NCBI RefSeq assembly: GCF_000381525.1
Contig: NZ_KB906609.1
Coordinates: forward strand, 23,340 to 87,339
Direction: 5' to 3'
DNA: 64,000 nt
DNA from: Peptostreptococcus anaerobius VPI 4330 = DSM 2949
GTDB lineage: Bacteria; Bacillota; Clostridia; Peptostreptococcales; Peptostreptococcaceae
Positions within the stretch are counted from its first letter, which is position 1. Every line of letters begins with the position of its first letter. The notes under the pieces are model-generated. The model was not told where the DNA came from, did no database searches, and saw only the letters and a program-made list of their open reading frames with translations. Of this stretch, positions 9,715 through 18,223 are shown piece by piece. Made by a program: the position numbers and the translations under genes.

Positions 9715-10437
9715 ATGAAAGCAAATAAGACAATTGGTGTGCTAGGTGGACTTGGACCAATGGCGACAGTTTATTTTTACGATTTGATGGTAGAGATGAC
9801 AGATGCCAAGTGTGACCAGGACCATGTAGACATGATAATAGTAAATAGGGCATCCACACCTGATAGGACAGCCTACATAGTTGGCCAATCAGATGATAGT
9901 CCCTTAGACTATATAATAGAGGATGCAAAGAGATTAGAGGCTTGTGGGGTTGATTTTATGGTATTGACTTGTAATACAGCCCACTACTTCTATGATAAGA
10001 TCAAGGACTCAATCAATGTTCCAATTCTCAATATGTTGGAGGAGACAGTTGGTCATGCCATTAAGAAGGGTCACAAAAAGATCGGAATCATGGCAACTAC
10101 TGGCAATATTAAAACAGGTCTATACCAGTCTATGTGTCAGTCAAAGGGAGTTGACTACTATATCCTTGATGATGATATGCAGAAAAAGGTCATGAAAATA
10201 ATATATGATGATGTCAAGGCTGGTAAAAAGGCAGATATGGATGTGTTCAACGAAATAGTGGATGTATTAAAGGCTAATGGATGCGACTGTGCGATTTTGG
10301 GCTGTACTGAGCTATCTATTATCAAAAAGGATGAGAAGCTTCCTGATGACTTCTTTGTCGACTCAACAGAGATTTTGGTAATCAAGTCAATAGAAAAGGC
10401 AGGAGCATACTTAAAGGAAGAGTTTTCTAGTAAATAA
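9715..10437 (+). CDS. Aspartate racemase (Asp/Glu racemase family)
   Basis: PLP-independent racemase that would interconvert L- and D-aspartate through two cysteines. The 240-residue protein starts [19 protein letters not shown], a signature of the aspartate racemase branch. The two catalytic cysteines sit in LTCNTAHYF and ILGCTELS. I chose ATG at 9715 because GGAG lies six bases upstream; an upstream TTG at 9673 would add 14 residues that do not resemble the family. Its place between the ATP-grasp ligase and murE suggests that it supplies D-Asp for the peptidoglycan branch rather than only for general metabolism. Glutamate racemase (MurI) is less likely given the N-terminal signature. Confidence 0.87.
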   Translation: MKANKTIGVLGGLGPMATVYFYDLMVEMTDAKCDQDHVDMIIVNRASTPDRTAYIVGQSDDSPLDYIIEDAKRLEACGVDFMVLTCNTAHYFYDKIKDSINVPILNMLEETVGHAIKKGHKKIGIMATTGNIKTGLYQSMCQSKGVDYYILDDDMQKKVMKIIYDDVKAGKKADMDVFNEIVDVLKANGCDCAILGCTELSIIKKDEKLPDDFFVDSTEILVIKSIEKAGAYLKEEFSSK

Positions 10438-10451
10438 AACGAGGTGTAATA

Positions 10452-11945
10452 ATGAAACTAAAAGACCTATTGAAAGATATAGAGTATATAAGCAACATTA
10501 AGGAAAGTCAGTTAGAAGATATAGAAATCAGCGATATAGTATACGATTCTAGAAAGGCTGTAAAAGATAGCATATTTGTGGCTATCAAGGGCGAAACAGT
10601 AGATGGACATGACTACATAAAGGGAGCCTATGACAAGGGCTCTAGGGTCTTTATAATCAATCATGACCTTGAAATAGAAGATGATGCAATAAAGATAATA
10701 GTACCTGATAGCAGAAGGGTCCTATCAAGAATGTCAGCAATATTCTTCTCTGAGCCTACAAAAAAGCTTAAGGTTGTTGGTATAACTGGAACAAAGGGAA
10801 AGACAACTATTAGTAACTACATAAAGACTGTCCTTACTAAATCGGGTATGAACACAGGTGTTATAGGTACAAATGGAGTATTCTACAATGATGTTGCTGA
10901 AAAGACTCTTAACACTACTCCAGAATCATACGAACTACAAAAGACTATAAAGGAAATGCTGGATGCAGGAGTTGAATGTGTAGCCATGGAGGTATCTTCA
11001 AGTGGACTTATGATGGGTAGGGTAGACGATATAGATTTTGATATAGGTGTATATACCAACCTATCTCCTGACCATATAGGACCTAAGGAACACCCTACAT
11101 TTGAACACTACAGGGAGTGTAAGTCAAGATTGTTTGGACTATGCAAGTATGGAATCATAAATGTGGACGACGAAAACGCCCAGTATATGGTAGACCATGC
11201 TAAGTGTCCTACTTGTGGTTTTTCTATAGACAAGGAATCTGATATCAAGGCTGGTAATATTGAGCTTACTAGGTCTAGTGCTAGCTTGGGTGTTGATTTT
11301 GACTACAAGCTAAAGGACCAGGATACTGTAAGGACTCATATCTGTTCTCCTGGAGAGTTCTCAATCTACAATGCCCTTGCTGTAATAGGCGTGTGTGACC
11401 ATTTTGGTATAGACAAGGACAAGATGCTAGAGGCCCTATCAGATGCAAAGGTTGATGGCAGGGTAGAGGTTATACCTGTGCTTGACAATGCAACTGTAAT
11501 ACTTGATTATGCCCACAATGGTCTAAGTCTTGAAAATGTACTTGATACTCTTTTAAAGTATGACCACAATAGGATGATATGTGTATATGGATCAATAGGT
11601 GGTAGGGCAGCCATCAGAAGAAAAGAGTTAGGTGATGTTGCAGCTAGATTATGTGATGTTTCAATAATAACAACTGACAATCCAGATGACGAAGACCCAA
11701 TGAAGATAATAGATGAGATAGCTGAGTCATATGTTGGGTCAGATTCTGAAGTGCATAAGGTTGTAGATAGGGCAGAGGCTATTTACAAGGCCCTAGAGAT
11801 GGCTGAGGATGGAGATATGGTGCTTGTGACTGGTAAGGGTCATGAAAAATACCAGTACATCCATGGTCAAAGGGTATTCTATGACGAAAAGGCTGAGGTT
11901 ATCAAGGCTGGTAAAAAGGTTATGGAAAACAGATCAAACAGATAA
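10452..11945 (+). CDS. murE: UDP-MurNAc-tripeptide synthetase, probably L-lysine-adding MurE
   Basis: Adds the third amino acid to UDP-MurNAc-L-Ala-D-Glu in the cytoplasm. The 497-residue protein has the Mur ligase N-domain, the ATP loop GITGTKGKTT (about residue 112), TNLSPDHIG in the central domain and the C-terminal domain with DYAHNGLSLENVL. The specificity motif reads TTDNPDDEDP. Meso-diaminopimelate-adding MurE enzymes have DNPR, while lysine-adding enzymes lack that arginine, so lysine (or ornithine) is favoured. It starts 14 bases after the racemase gene with a GAGGTG site and lies outside the dcw cluster, which also supports a dedicated role with the ligase and racemase. Confidence 0.93.
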   Translation: MKLKDLLKDIEYISNIKESQLEDIEISDIVYDSRKAVKDSIFVAIKGETVDGHDYIKGAYDKGSRVFIINHDLEIEDDAIKIIVPDSRRVLSRMSAIFFSEPTKKLKVVGITGTKGKTTISNYIKTVLTKSGMNTGVIGTNGVFYNDVAEKTLNTTPESYELQKTIKEMLDAGVECVAMEVSSSGLMMGRVDDIDFDIGVYTNLSPDHIGPKEHPTFEHYRECKSRLFGLCKYGIINVDDENAQYMVDHAKCPTCGFSIDKESDIKAGNIELTRSSASLGVDFDYKLKDQDTVRTHICSPGEFSIYNALAVIGVCDHFGIDKDKMLEALSDAKVDGRVEVIPVLDNATVILDYAHNGLSLENVLDTLLKYDHNRMICVYGSIGGRAAIRRKELGDVAARLCDVSIITTDNPDDEDPMKIIDEIAESYVGSDSEVHKVVDRAEAIYKALEMAEDGDMVLVTGKGHEKYQYIHGQRVFYDEKAEVIKAGKKVMENRSNR

Positions 11946-11970
11946 TATCATATTTATATATGAATTGTAT

Positions 11971-12004
11971 AGAATATAGAATAAAATAGAATATAGAATG
12001 AAAT
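11971..12004 (+). repeat. Two 17-bp direct repeats before ychF
   Basis: AGAATATAGAATAAAAT is followed at once by AGAATATAGAATGAAAT, differing at one base. They lie in the 143-base AT-rich gap between murE and ychF. No function is evident. Confidence 0.6.
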
Positions 12005-12088
12005 AGTATATATAATAAGTTAAATTGAGATATGGATTATATAAATAAAAGTATTAATTATATAAATTGAAATTGGAGGAAGTAATAT

Positions 12089-13186
12089 ATGAAATTAGGT
12101 ATAGTGGGTTTACCCAATGTTGGTAAGAGTACCCTTTTTAATGCAATAACACAGGCGGGTGCTGAATCAGCAAACTACCCATTCTGTACAATAGACCCAA
12201 ATGTAGGTGTGGTATCAGTGCCAGACCAGAGACTAAATGTCCTAAAGGACCTATACAACTCTAAGAAGATAGTGCAGACTGCTATAGAGTTTGTAGACAT
12301 AGCAGGTCTAGTAAAGGGTGCGTCAAAGGGTGAAGGTCTTGGTAACAAGTTCCTATCAAACATAAGAGAAGTAGATGCCATAGTTCACGTTGTAAGATGT
12401 TTTGAAGACTCAAATGTAGTTCACGTTGATGGATCAATCAACTCTCTTAGGGATATTGAAACAATAAACCTTGAACTTATATTCTCAGATATGGAAATAC
12501 TAGATAGAAGGATTACAAAGACAACAAAGGCCCTAAAGGCAGACAAGACTCTACAGGGTGAATTAGACATACTAAAGAACTTGAAGGAAACCCTTGAAGA
12601 AGGTAAGTCAATAAGAACTATGGACCTTAGTGAAGACGAGTGGAAGTTTGTAAATGGACTAGACCTATTATCTTCAAAGCCTGTAATATACGTAGCTAAC
12701 GTATCTGAAGATGACTTAGCAAATGATGGTGCTGACAACCAGATGGTGGCAGCTGTTAGAGAATTTGCAGCAACTGAAAATTCAGAGGTTGTTGTAATCT
12801 GTGCCCAGATTGAGGCTGAAATATCTGAACTTGAAACTGATGAAGAAAAATTAGAGTTCTTAGAGACTCTAGGACTTGAACAGTCAGGTCTAGACAAGTT
12901 GATCAAGTCATCATACCACCTACTAGGACTTATATCATTCCTAACAGCAGGTGTTCAGGAAGTAAGGGCTTGGACTATAAGAAATGGAGCTAAGGCACCA
13001 GAAGCTGGAGGAAAGATCCACTCAGATATAGAAAGAGGATTTATCAAGGCTGAAACAATAGCTTATGAGGATCTTATTGAGCATGGAACTATGGCAGCAG
13101 CCAAGGAAAAGGGACTAGTAAGACTTGAAGGTAAGGAATATATAGTTAAAGACGGAGACGTTATACTATTCAAGTTTAATGTATAA
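12089..13186 (+). CDS. ychF: Redox-regulated ATPase YchF (Obg-like)
   Basis: Ribosome-associated P-loop NTPase of the Obg/TRAFAC group that prefers ATP. The 365-residue length is typical. The P-loop GLPNVGKSTLFN is at residues 5-16, the switch YPFCTIDPNVG at about 29 and DIAGLVKGASKGEGLG at about 68. The base-specificity position reads ANVSED rather than NKxD, as expected for ATP preference. The C-terminal TGS domain contains TWTIRNGAKAPEAGGKIHSDIERGFIKAE (in two parts around residue 300). The ribosome-binding site GGAGGAAG precedes the ATG. A hairpin follows the stop, so it is probably transcribed alone. Confidence 0.97.
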   Translation: MKLGIVGLPNVGKSTLFNAITQAGAESANYPFCTIDPNVGVVSVPDQRLNVLKDLYNSKKIVQTAIEFVDIAGLVKGASKGEGLGNKFLSNIREVDAIVHVVRCFEDSNVVHVDGSINSLRDIETINLELIFSDMEILDRRITKTTKALKADKTLQGELDILKNLKETLEEGKSIRTMDLSEDEWKFVNGLDLLSSKPVIYVANVSEDDLANDGADNQMVAAVREFAATENSEVVVICAQIEAEISELETDEEKLEFLETLGLEQSGLDKLIKSSYHLLGLISFLTAGVQEVRAWTIRNGAKAPEAGGKIHSDIERGFIKAETIAYEDLIEHGTMAAAKEKGLVRLEGKEYIVKDGDVILFKFNV

Positions 13187-13218
13187 GGGCAATTAGGATA
13201 GACTGTTAAAAGTAAATA

Positions 13219-13268
13219 GAAAACTGGCTTATTGTCTTAGGTTTACTAGTAGAATCAGCCAGTGGTTT
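13219..13268 (+). terminator. Terminator-like hairpin after ychF
   Basis: ACTGGCT (13223-13229) pairs with AGCCAGT (13257-13263), with A-rich sequence before and GGTTTTG after. The loop is long, so this is a moderate call. Confidence 0.5.
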
Positions 13269-13292
13269 TGTGATTTTAGGAGGTATATTATT

Positions 13293-13748
13293 ATGTTTGT
13301 GGAATTTAAGTGTGACAATTTGAAAAATGCAATAATAGAAAACTATAGAGACAAAATTGACAAGTCTTTTGATGGTAGTGAAGTCACTCAGGAGATGATG
13401 GATAAGTTTGATTTATTAGACCTAGATAATAAGGGTATAACAAACTTAGGTGGAATAGAAAAAGCTACAAACCTTAGGTTGCTTTATATGGGCAATAATG
13501 AAGTTGAGGATATCAGTCCTCTTAAAGAGTGTTCTAAACTTGAAATATTGGATTTTCATAAGAATAAAGTCGAGGATATATGGCCACTAGAAGGCCTTAG
13601 GAGGCTTGAATCACTTAATATTTCCTATAATAATATAAAAGACGTTATGGCCCTAAATGATATAGCCAATATAGACTCAATAAATATCAAGGGTACAGAC
13701 ATAGAGAACAAGCTACCCCTACGTCATATAAGGTTTGTAAAAAAATAA
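13293..13748 (+). CDS. Small leucine-rich repeat protein
   Basis: A 151-residue protein with about four 21-22-residue leucine-rich repeats of the SDS22/internalin pattern, seen as LRLLYMGNNEVEDISPL, LEILDFHKNKVEDIWPL and LESLNISYNNIKDVMAL. The first 50 residues are not repeats. There is no signal peptide, membrane segment or cell-wall anchor, so the protein should be cytoplasmic and act by protein binding. It follows an AGGAGG site and lies 50 bases before the M16 peptidase pair; a functional link to them is possible but not shown. Its partner is unknown. Confidence 0.75.
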   Translation: MFVEFKCDNLKNAIIENYRDKIDKSFDGSEVTQEMMDKFDLLDLDNKGITNLGGIEKATNLRLLYMGNNEVEDISPLKECSKLEILDFHKNKVEDIWPLEGLRRLESLNISYNNIKDVMALNDIANIDSINIKGTDIENKLPLRHIRFVKK

Positions 13749-13798
13749 ATTGAAAATTTAGACTGCCAAATAAGTGATAAAGTAAAGAAGGTGACGAA

Positions 13799-15058
13799 AT
13801 GTCAAATATTAGAAAAATAAAGTTGGATGATGGCCTGACACTGGGACTCATTAAAAATGAAAAATTTAAATCTAATTTGGTATCCGTTTATTTTGAAAGA
13901 AATATAGACAGGTCAGAAGTGACAGCCCTATCCCTGTTATCGAATATGATGGTGGTTGGAACTAAGAAGTACCAGAATATGAAGCAGGTATCCATGAGAT
14001 TGGATGACCTGTACGGAATGTCTATGACAAATGGTGTGTCAAAGCATGGAGAAAAGTTGCTAATTTCTTTTAAGTTTTTGACTATATCCGATGCTTATTT
14101 AGACCAGCCTATATTTGAGGACGTCATAGACTTTGTAAATGAAATTGTGCTCAATCCCTTGGTTGTAGATTCTAAGTTGAATCCAAAGGCTATAGATATA
14201 GAAAAGGAAAACTTAAGAGAAGAGATAGAATCAAAGATAAACGATAAAAAAGCCTACGCATCATCTAAGTGTATCAGCCTCATGTGCGAGGGCGAGCCGT
14301 ATGCAATCAACTCTAGCGGTTATGTAGAAGACATTGACTCCATAAGTCCAGAACAAATGTATGATATATATAAGAGACTGGTTGAGACATCTCCTATTTT
14401 TGTTGTTGTCGAAGGGGACTTTGATGAGGAATATGTAGAGAGAATTTGCAGGGAAAAGTTTAGGTTTAAGAGGGGCAATATAGAGGAAATCAGGCGTTCT
14501 AACTACCTGAACAAGCCAAAGGAAACTAGGTATTTCCAGGAAGACTTTGGCAACAAGCAGGGCAAGTTGGTCATAGGTCACAGAACTAATGTAGACCACC
14601 AAGAATTTGATAAATACTATAGTCTTTTAGTAGCAAATTCTATTTTTGGAGGAGGTCCCCACTCTAAGCTATTTAACAATGTAAGAGAAAAAGAATCTAT
14701 ATGCTATTATGCAAATTCTGGTCTTGAAAAGTGTAAGGGACTTATGATGGTCAACTCAGGTATAGACCCTGACCAGTACGATCGTGCTCTTAAACTTATA
14801 AGAAAAGAATTAGAAGATGTCAAGTTGGGTAACTTTACTGACCTTGAAATAGAAAATGCAAAAAGAAGCATAATAAACTCTATGAAGGCTGGATATGATT
14901 CTATATCTGGAGAGACAGATTTTATATACAACCAGCACATATCGAGAAATGACCTGACATTGGACCAGGTTATAGCTTATGTTTCCAAGGTTACCAGACA
15001 AGATATAATAGACGTATCACAAGAAGTAATTGAAGATACAGTGTATTTCTTGAGATAG
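13799..15058 (+). CDS. ymfF: M16-family peptidase-like protein, apparently non-catalytic (YmfF-like)
   Basis: A 419-residue insulinase-superfamily protein. The zinc motif HxxEH expected near residue 50-60 is absent (that stretch reads SLLSNMMVVGTKKYQN), so it is probably the non-catalytic partner of the next gene product. The C-terminal M16 half is recognisable in LLVANSIFGGGPHSKLFNNV and REKESICYYANSGL. The pairing of one inactive and one active M16 protein resembles Bacillus YmfF/YmfH. No signal peptide is seen. The gap to the next gene is ten bases, consistent with translation as a heterodimer. The substrate is unknown. Confidence 0.82.
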   Translation: MSNIRKIKLDDGLTLGLIKNEKFKSNLVSVYFERNIDRSEVTALSLLSNMMVVGTKKYQNMKQVSMRLDDLYGMSMTNGVSKHGEKLLISFKFLTISDAYLDQPIFEDVIDFVNEIVLNPLVVDSKLNPKAIDIEKENLREEIESKINDKKAYASSKCISLMCEGEPYAINSSGYVEDIDSISPEQMYDIYKRLVETSPIFVVVEGDFDEEYVERICREKFRFKRGNIEEIRRSNYLNKPKETRYFQEDFGNKQGKLVIGHRTNVDHQEFDKYYSLLVANSIFGGGPHSKLFNNVREKESICYYANSGLEKCKGLMMVNSGIDPDQYDRALKLIRKELEDVKLGNFTDLEIENAKRSIINSMKAGYDSISGETDFIYNQHISRNDLTLDQVIAYVSKVTRQDIIDVSQEVIEDTVYFLR

Positions 15059-15068
15059 GAGGTCTAGG

Positions 15069-16361
15069 ATGAAGAGAGTATACAACGAAATTATTAATGA
15101 AGAGCTATATTCAGAGACTATGGACAATGGTCTTGAGGTATATTATTTGAGAAAAAAGGGCTTTGTAAATAAGTATGCGATACTAGGTGTTGATTTTGGG
15201 TCTGTAGACCTGGAATTTCTTCCGATTGGAGAAAATGAGAGGATAAGGGTGAGTGATGGTATAGCCCATTTCTTAGAACATAAGATGTTTGAACAACCAG
15301 ATGAGACCAATGCATTTGATAAGTTCTCTGCATTTGGTGCGAGTGCCAATGCCTTTACTGGTTTCAATATGACTGCTTATCTATTCTCTGCAACAGATAA
15401 CTTCTATGAGTCTTTGGAGCATTTGATAGACTATGTACAGACACCTTATTATACAGACAAGAATGTCAATAAGGAGAAGGGTATAATAGCCCAAGAAATA
15501 AAGATGTACAATGATGATCCAGAGTGGAATGTCTACATGAACTGCCTAAAGGCCATGTACTCAGACCACCATGTCAATATAGATATAGCTGGTAGTGTCG
15601 AGTCGATTCAGGAAATTAATCCAGAAGAGCTATATAAGTGCTATAGGACTTTTTACAACCCTTCAAATATGAAGCTATTTATAGTGGGTGATTTGGATCC
15701 AGATCAAATAATAAAATCTGTCAAAGCATCTAATAAGAATGACTTGATGGTTGAAAAAAATATTAAGAGATTTATGCCAAAAGAGCCCGACAAGATAAAT
15801 AAAAAAGAAATTGAGGAAGAGTTCAAGGTTTCCATGCCTATGTTCTATATAGGATACAAGGATATAGTGGACAAGACTAAGCCGGAAGATGTACTTAGAA
15901 AAGAGATAGTGAGTGATATCTTGTACGACATCATATTTTCCGAAAGTGGAGACTTATATAACCAACTATATGAGCAGGGCCTTGTCATGGGCAACCTAAA
16001 TGGTGGCTACCTTGCACAGAAGGACTACTCTTATGCCTTGGTTTCAGGTTCATCAAAGGATCCTAGAAGGTTAAAGTCAGTAGTTGATGACTATATATTG
16101 GATTTGAGACAAAAGGGCATAGACAAGAGTGAATTTGAAATCAACAAGAAGAAAAAAATAGGTGGTTTCTTAAAGTCCTTTGACTCAATTAGCTATGTAG
16201 CTCACAACCTATTATCATATTCCTTTAGGGGGATAAACTTCTTAGACTATTTGGAAGTACTTAAGAGTATAGAACTTGAAGAGATAGATGCTAGGTTGAG
16301 AGAATATTTTAAAGAGGATATGAGTGTCATATCTATAGTTAGTCCTAAAAAGGATAACTAG
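15069..16361 (+). CDS. ymfH: M16-family zinc metallopeptidase (YmfH-like)
   Basis: Predicted zinc peptidase of 430 residues. The inverted zinc motif HFLEH lies in GIAHFLEHKMFEQPD (about residue 67), and the downstream glutamate is in KGIIAQEIKMYNDDPEWN (about 144). The C-terminal M16 domain follows (for example SESGDLYNQLYEQGLVMG). It pairs with the preceding gene, whose product lacks HxxEH, so the two are likely to form one enzyme. Related pairs include AlbE/AlbF of subtilosin processing, but there is no bacteriocin precursor nearby. A strong hairpin follows, so the transcription unit probably ends here. Confidence 0.88.
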   Translation: MKRVYNEIINEELYSETMDNGLEVYYLRKKGFVNKYAILGVDFGSVDLEFLPIGENERIRVSDGIAHFLEHKMFEQPDETNAFDKFSAFGASANAFTGFNMTAYLFSATDNFYESLEHLIDYVQTPYYTDKNVNKEKGIIAQEIKMYNDDPEWNVYMNCLKAMYSDHHVNIDIAGSVESIQEINPEELYKCYRTFYNPSNMKLFIVGDLDPDQIIKSVKASNKNDLMVEKNIKRFMPKEPDKINKKEIEEEFKVSMPMFYIGYKDIVDKTKPEDVLRKEIVSDILYDIIFSESGDLYNQLYEQGLVMGNLNGGYLAQKDYSYALVSGSSKDPRRLKSVVDDYILDLRQKGIDKSEFEINKKKKIGGFLKSFDSISYVAHNLLSYSFRGINFLDYLEVLKSIELEEIDARLREYFKEDMSVISIVSPKKDN

Positions 16362-16384
16362 TAAAATTTATAAATTTGTTATAT

Positions 16385-16426
16385 AATAGGTTATTGGCTA
16401 GTTCTATAGCCAATAATCTATTGTTT
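16385..16426 (+). terminator. Hairpin terminator after the M16 pair
   Basis: A 16-bp stem (AATAGGTTATTGGCTA with TAGCCAATAATCTATT, one wobble pair) has a six-base loop and is followed by TTGTTT. The T-tail is weak but the stem is strong. Confidence 0.65.
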
Positions 16427-16454
16427 GACTGGCAATAAGGGATATATTTATAAG
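16425..16454 (+). promoter_or_regulatory. Promoter of the lgt-rsmH-murF-mraY operon
   Basis: TTGACT, an 18-base spacer and TATAAG lie about 70 bases before the lgt start, immediately after the preceding hairpin. Confidence 0.5.
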
Positions 16455-16524
16455 CTTTATAGTCAAAAGCCTGTTTGTATAAGCCATATGTATTAAAGAA
16501 GTGTTAAGAAATTTTGGAGGTAAG

Positions 16525-17262
16525 ATGGATAGAGTAGCATTTAGCCTATGGGGCATAGACGTTATGTGGTATGGAATATTGATTGCGATAGGTATGATGC
16601 TAGCTGTATTTATAGCCACAAAAGAAGCTAAAAGAGTAGGTTATAACGAAGACTATATAATGGATCTTTGCCTATTTATGATACCTATTGGAATAATTGG
16701 TGCAAGGGCCTATTATGTTATATTTTCATGGCAGGACTATGCTGGCAACTTGTCTGAGATATTCAATATCAGGGGCGGTGGTCTAGCTATTCACGGTGGA
16801 ATTATAGCAGGTCTACTTACTGCTTTTATATATTCAAAAATAAAAAAACTGGATTTCTTCAAGCTGATGGATATAGTTGTACTAGGACTACCCCTTGCCC
16901 AGGCAATAGGTAGGTGGGGCAACTTTATCAATAAGGAGGCCCACGGTGGACCAACAGACCTACCATGGGGTATAATTGTAGATGGACAAAAAGTACACCC
17001 TACTTTTCTATATGAATCTATATGGAACCTTGTCCTATTTGCAGTCTTAATGAAGCTTAGAAAGAACAAGAAATACCAGGGACAACTGATGGCAGTATAT
17101 ATGACTGTGTATTCTTTTGGAAGGTTCTTTATAGAGGGGCTTAGGACAGATTCACTTATGTTTGGTCCTATAAGAATGGCTCAGTTTGTAAGTCTATTAG
17201 GCATTGCTTTTGGACTTTGCCTGCATTTTATATTAAAAAAGAGGTGTAAAGATGGAATTTAA
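16525..17262 (+). CDS. lgt: Prolipoprotein diacylglyceryl transferase
   Basis: Membrane enzyme that transfers diacylglycerol from phosphatidylglycerol to the lipobox cysteine of prolipoproteins. The 245-residue protein has about seven membrane segments and the signature [18 protein letters not shown], followed by [12 protein letters not shown] chose ATG at 16525 because GGAGG lies four bases upstream; a GTG at 16501 would add eight residues without a site of its own. It overlaps the start of rsmH by 11 bases, so the two are translationally coupled. Finding lgt at the head of a dcw-type operon is unusual, but the gene itself is ordinary. Confidence 0.95.
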   Translation: MDRVAFSLWGIDVMWYGILIAIGMMLAVFIATKEAKRVGYNEDYIMDLCLFMIPIGIIGARAYYVIFSWQDYAGNLSEIFNIRGGGLAIHGGIIAGLLTAFIYSKIKKLDFFKLMDIVVLGLPLAQAIGRWGNFINKEAHGGPTDLPWGIIVDGQKVHPTFLYESIWNLVLFAVLMKLRKNKKYQGQLMAVYMTVYSFGRFFIEGLRTDSLMFGPIRMAQFVSLLGIAFGLCLHFILKKRCKDGI

Positions 17263-18187
17263 GCACGTGTCAGTATTATTGGATGAGTGTATTGACAATT
17301 TAAATATTAATCCAGACGGTACCTATGTGGATTGCACTATGGGTGGAGCAGGCCATAGCAAGGAAATTGCCAAGCGTTTGGGTGAAAATGGACGTCTGAT
17401 ATGTTTTGACCAGGATATAAACGCCATCAATGTAGCCAAAGAAAGACTAGCAGAGTTTAAAGACAGGGTAATCCTAGTCCATAGCAATTTCGAGAATATT
17501 AAAGAAGAACTCCTTGAAAGAAACATCGACAGTATCGATGGTGTTCTTGCAGATCTAGGTGTGTCTTCCCACCAATTGGATGAAGCGTTCAGGGGCTTTT
17601 CCTATATGAATGATGCATCCTTGGATATGAGAATGGATGATAGAAATTCTATGTCTGCCTGGGATGTTGTAAATACTTATTCACAGGAAGACCTACATAG
17701 GATTATCAAAGACTACGGGGAAGAAAATTGGGCCAGTAGAATTGCCCAGTTTATTGTAGAAGAGAGAAAAGAAAAAGATATAAATACTACTTTTGAGTTG
17801 GTGGACATCATCAAAAAGGCCATACCTAAAAAGGCTAGAATAGATGGTCCACATCCAGCCAAAAGGACTTTCCAGGCCATTAGAATCGAGGTAAATAATG
17901 AGCTTGGTGTCATCAAAAAGATGATAGATGATTCAGTATCCATGATGAATCCTGGGGGAAGGATATGTATTATTACCTTCCATTCTTTGGAGGACAGGAT
18001 AGTGAAAAATGAGTATAAGTACTTGAGTTTAGACTGTATCTGTCCACCAGAACTACCATTTTGTTCATGTGACAAGGTCAGCGAGGTTAAGATAATTACT
18101 AGAAAGCCTATTCTACCAAGTAAACAAGAGATAGAGGTCAACCCACGCTCTAGGAGTGCCAAGCTAAGGGTTGCAGAGAAAAAATAG
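17252..18187 (+). CDS. rsmH: 16S rRNA (cytosine-1402-N4)-methyltransferase
   Basis: S-adenosylmethionine-dependent methyltransferase that modifies C1402 in the ribosomal P site. The 311-residue length is typical. The SAM-binding signature [17 protein letters not shown] is at about residues 28-44. [36 protein letters not shown] and [15 protein letters not shown] are all present. The cysteine cluster [12 protein letters not shown] near the C-terminus is family-typical. In most Firmicutes rsmH is followed by ftsL and a transpeptidase gene; here murF comes next, 36 bases later. Confidence 0.97.
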   Translation: MEFKHVSVLLDECIDNLNINPDGTYVDCTMGGAGHSKEIAKRLGENGRLICFDQDINAINVAKERLAEFKDRVILVHSNFENIKEELLERNIDSIDGVLADLGVSSHQLDEAFRGFSYMNDASLDMRMDDRNSMSAWDVVNTYSQEDLHRIIKDYGEENWASRIAQFIVEERKEKDINTTFELVDIIKKAIPKKARIDGPHPAKRTFQAIRIEVNNELGVIKKMIDDSVSMMNPGGRICIITFHSLEDRIVKNEYKYLSLDCICPPELPFCSCDKVSEVKIITRKPILPSKQEIEVNPRSRSAKLRVAEKK

Positions 18188-18223
18188 TGATTAGGAAGTA
18201 ATATATTTAGATGGAGGCAAGAA

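Noticed and set aside
12421..12906. A 161-codon open frame on the minus strand inside ychF
   Set aside because: It is Ser/Ile-rich, has no domain and lies wholly opposite a clear YchF gene, so it is a mirror of its codon pattern.
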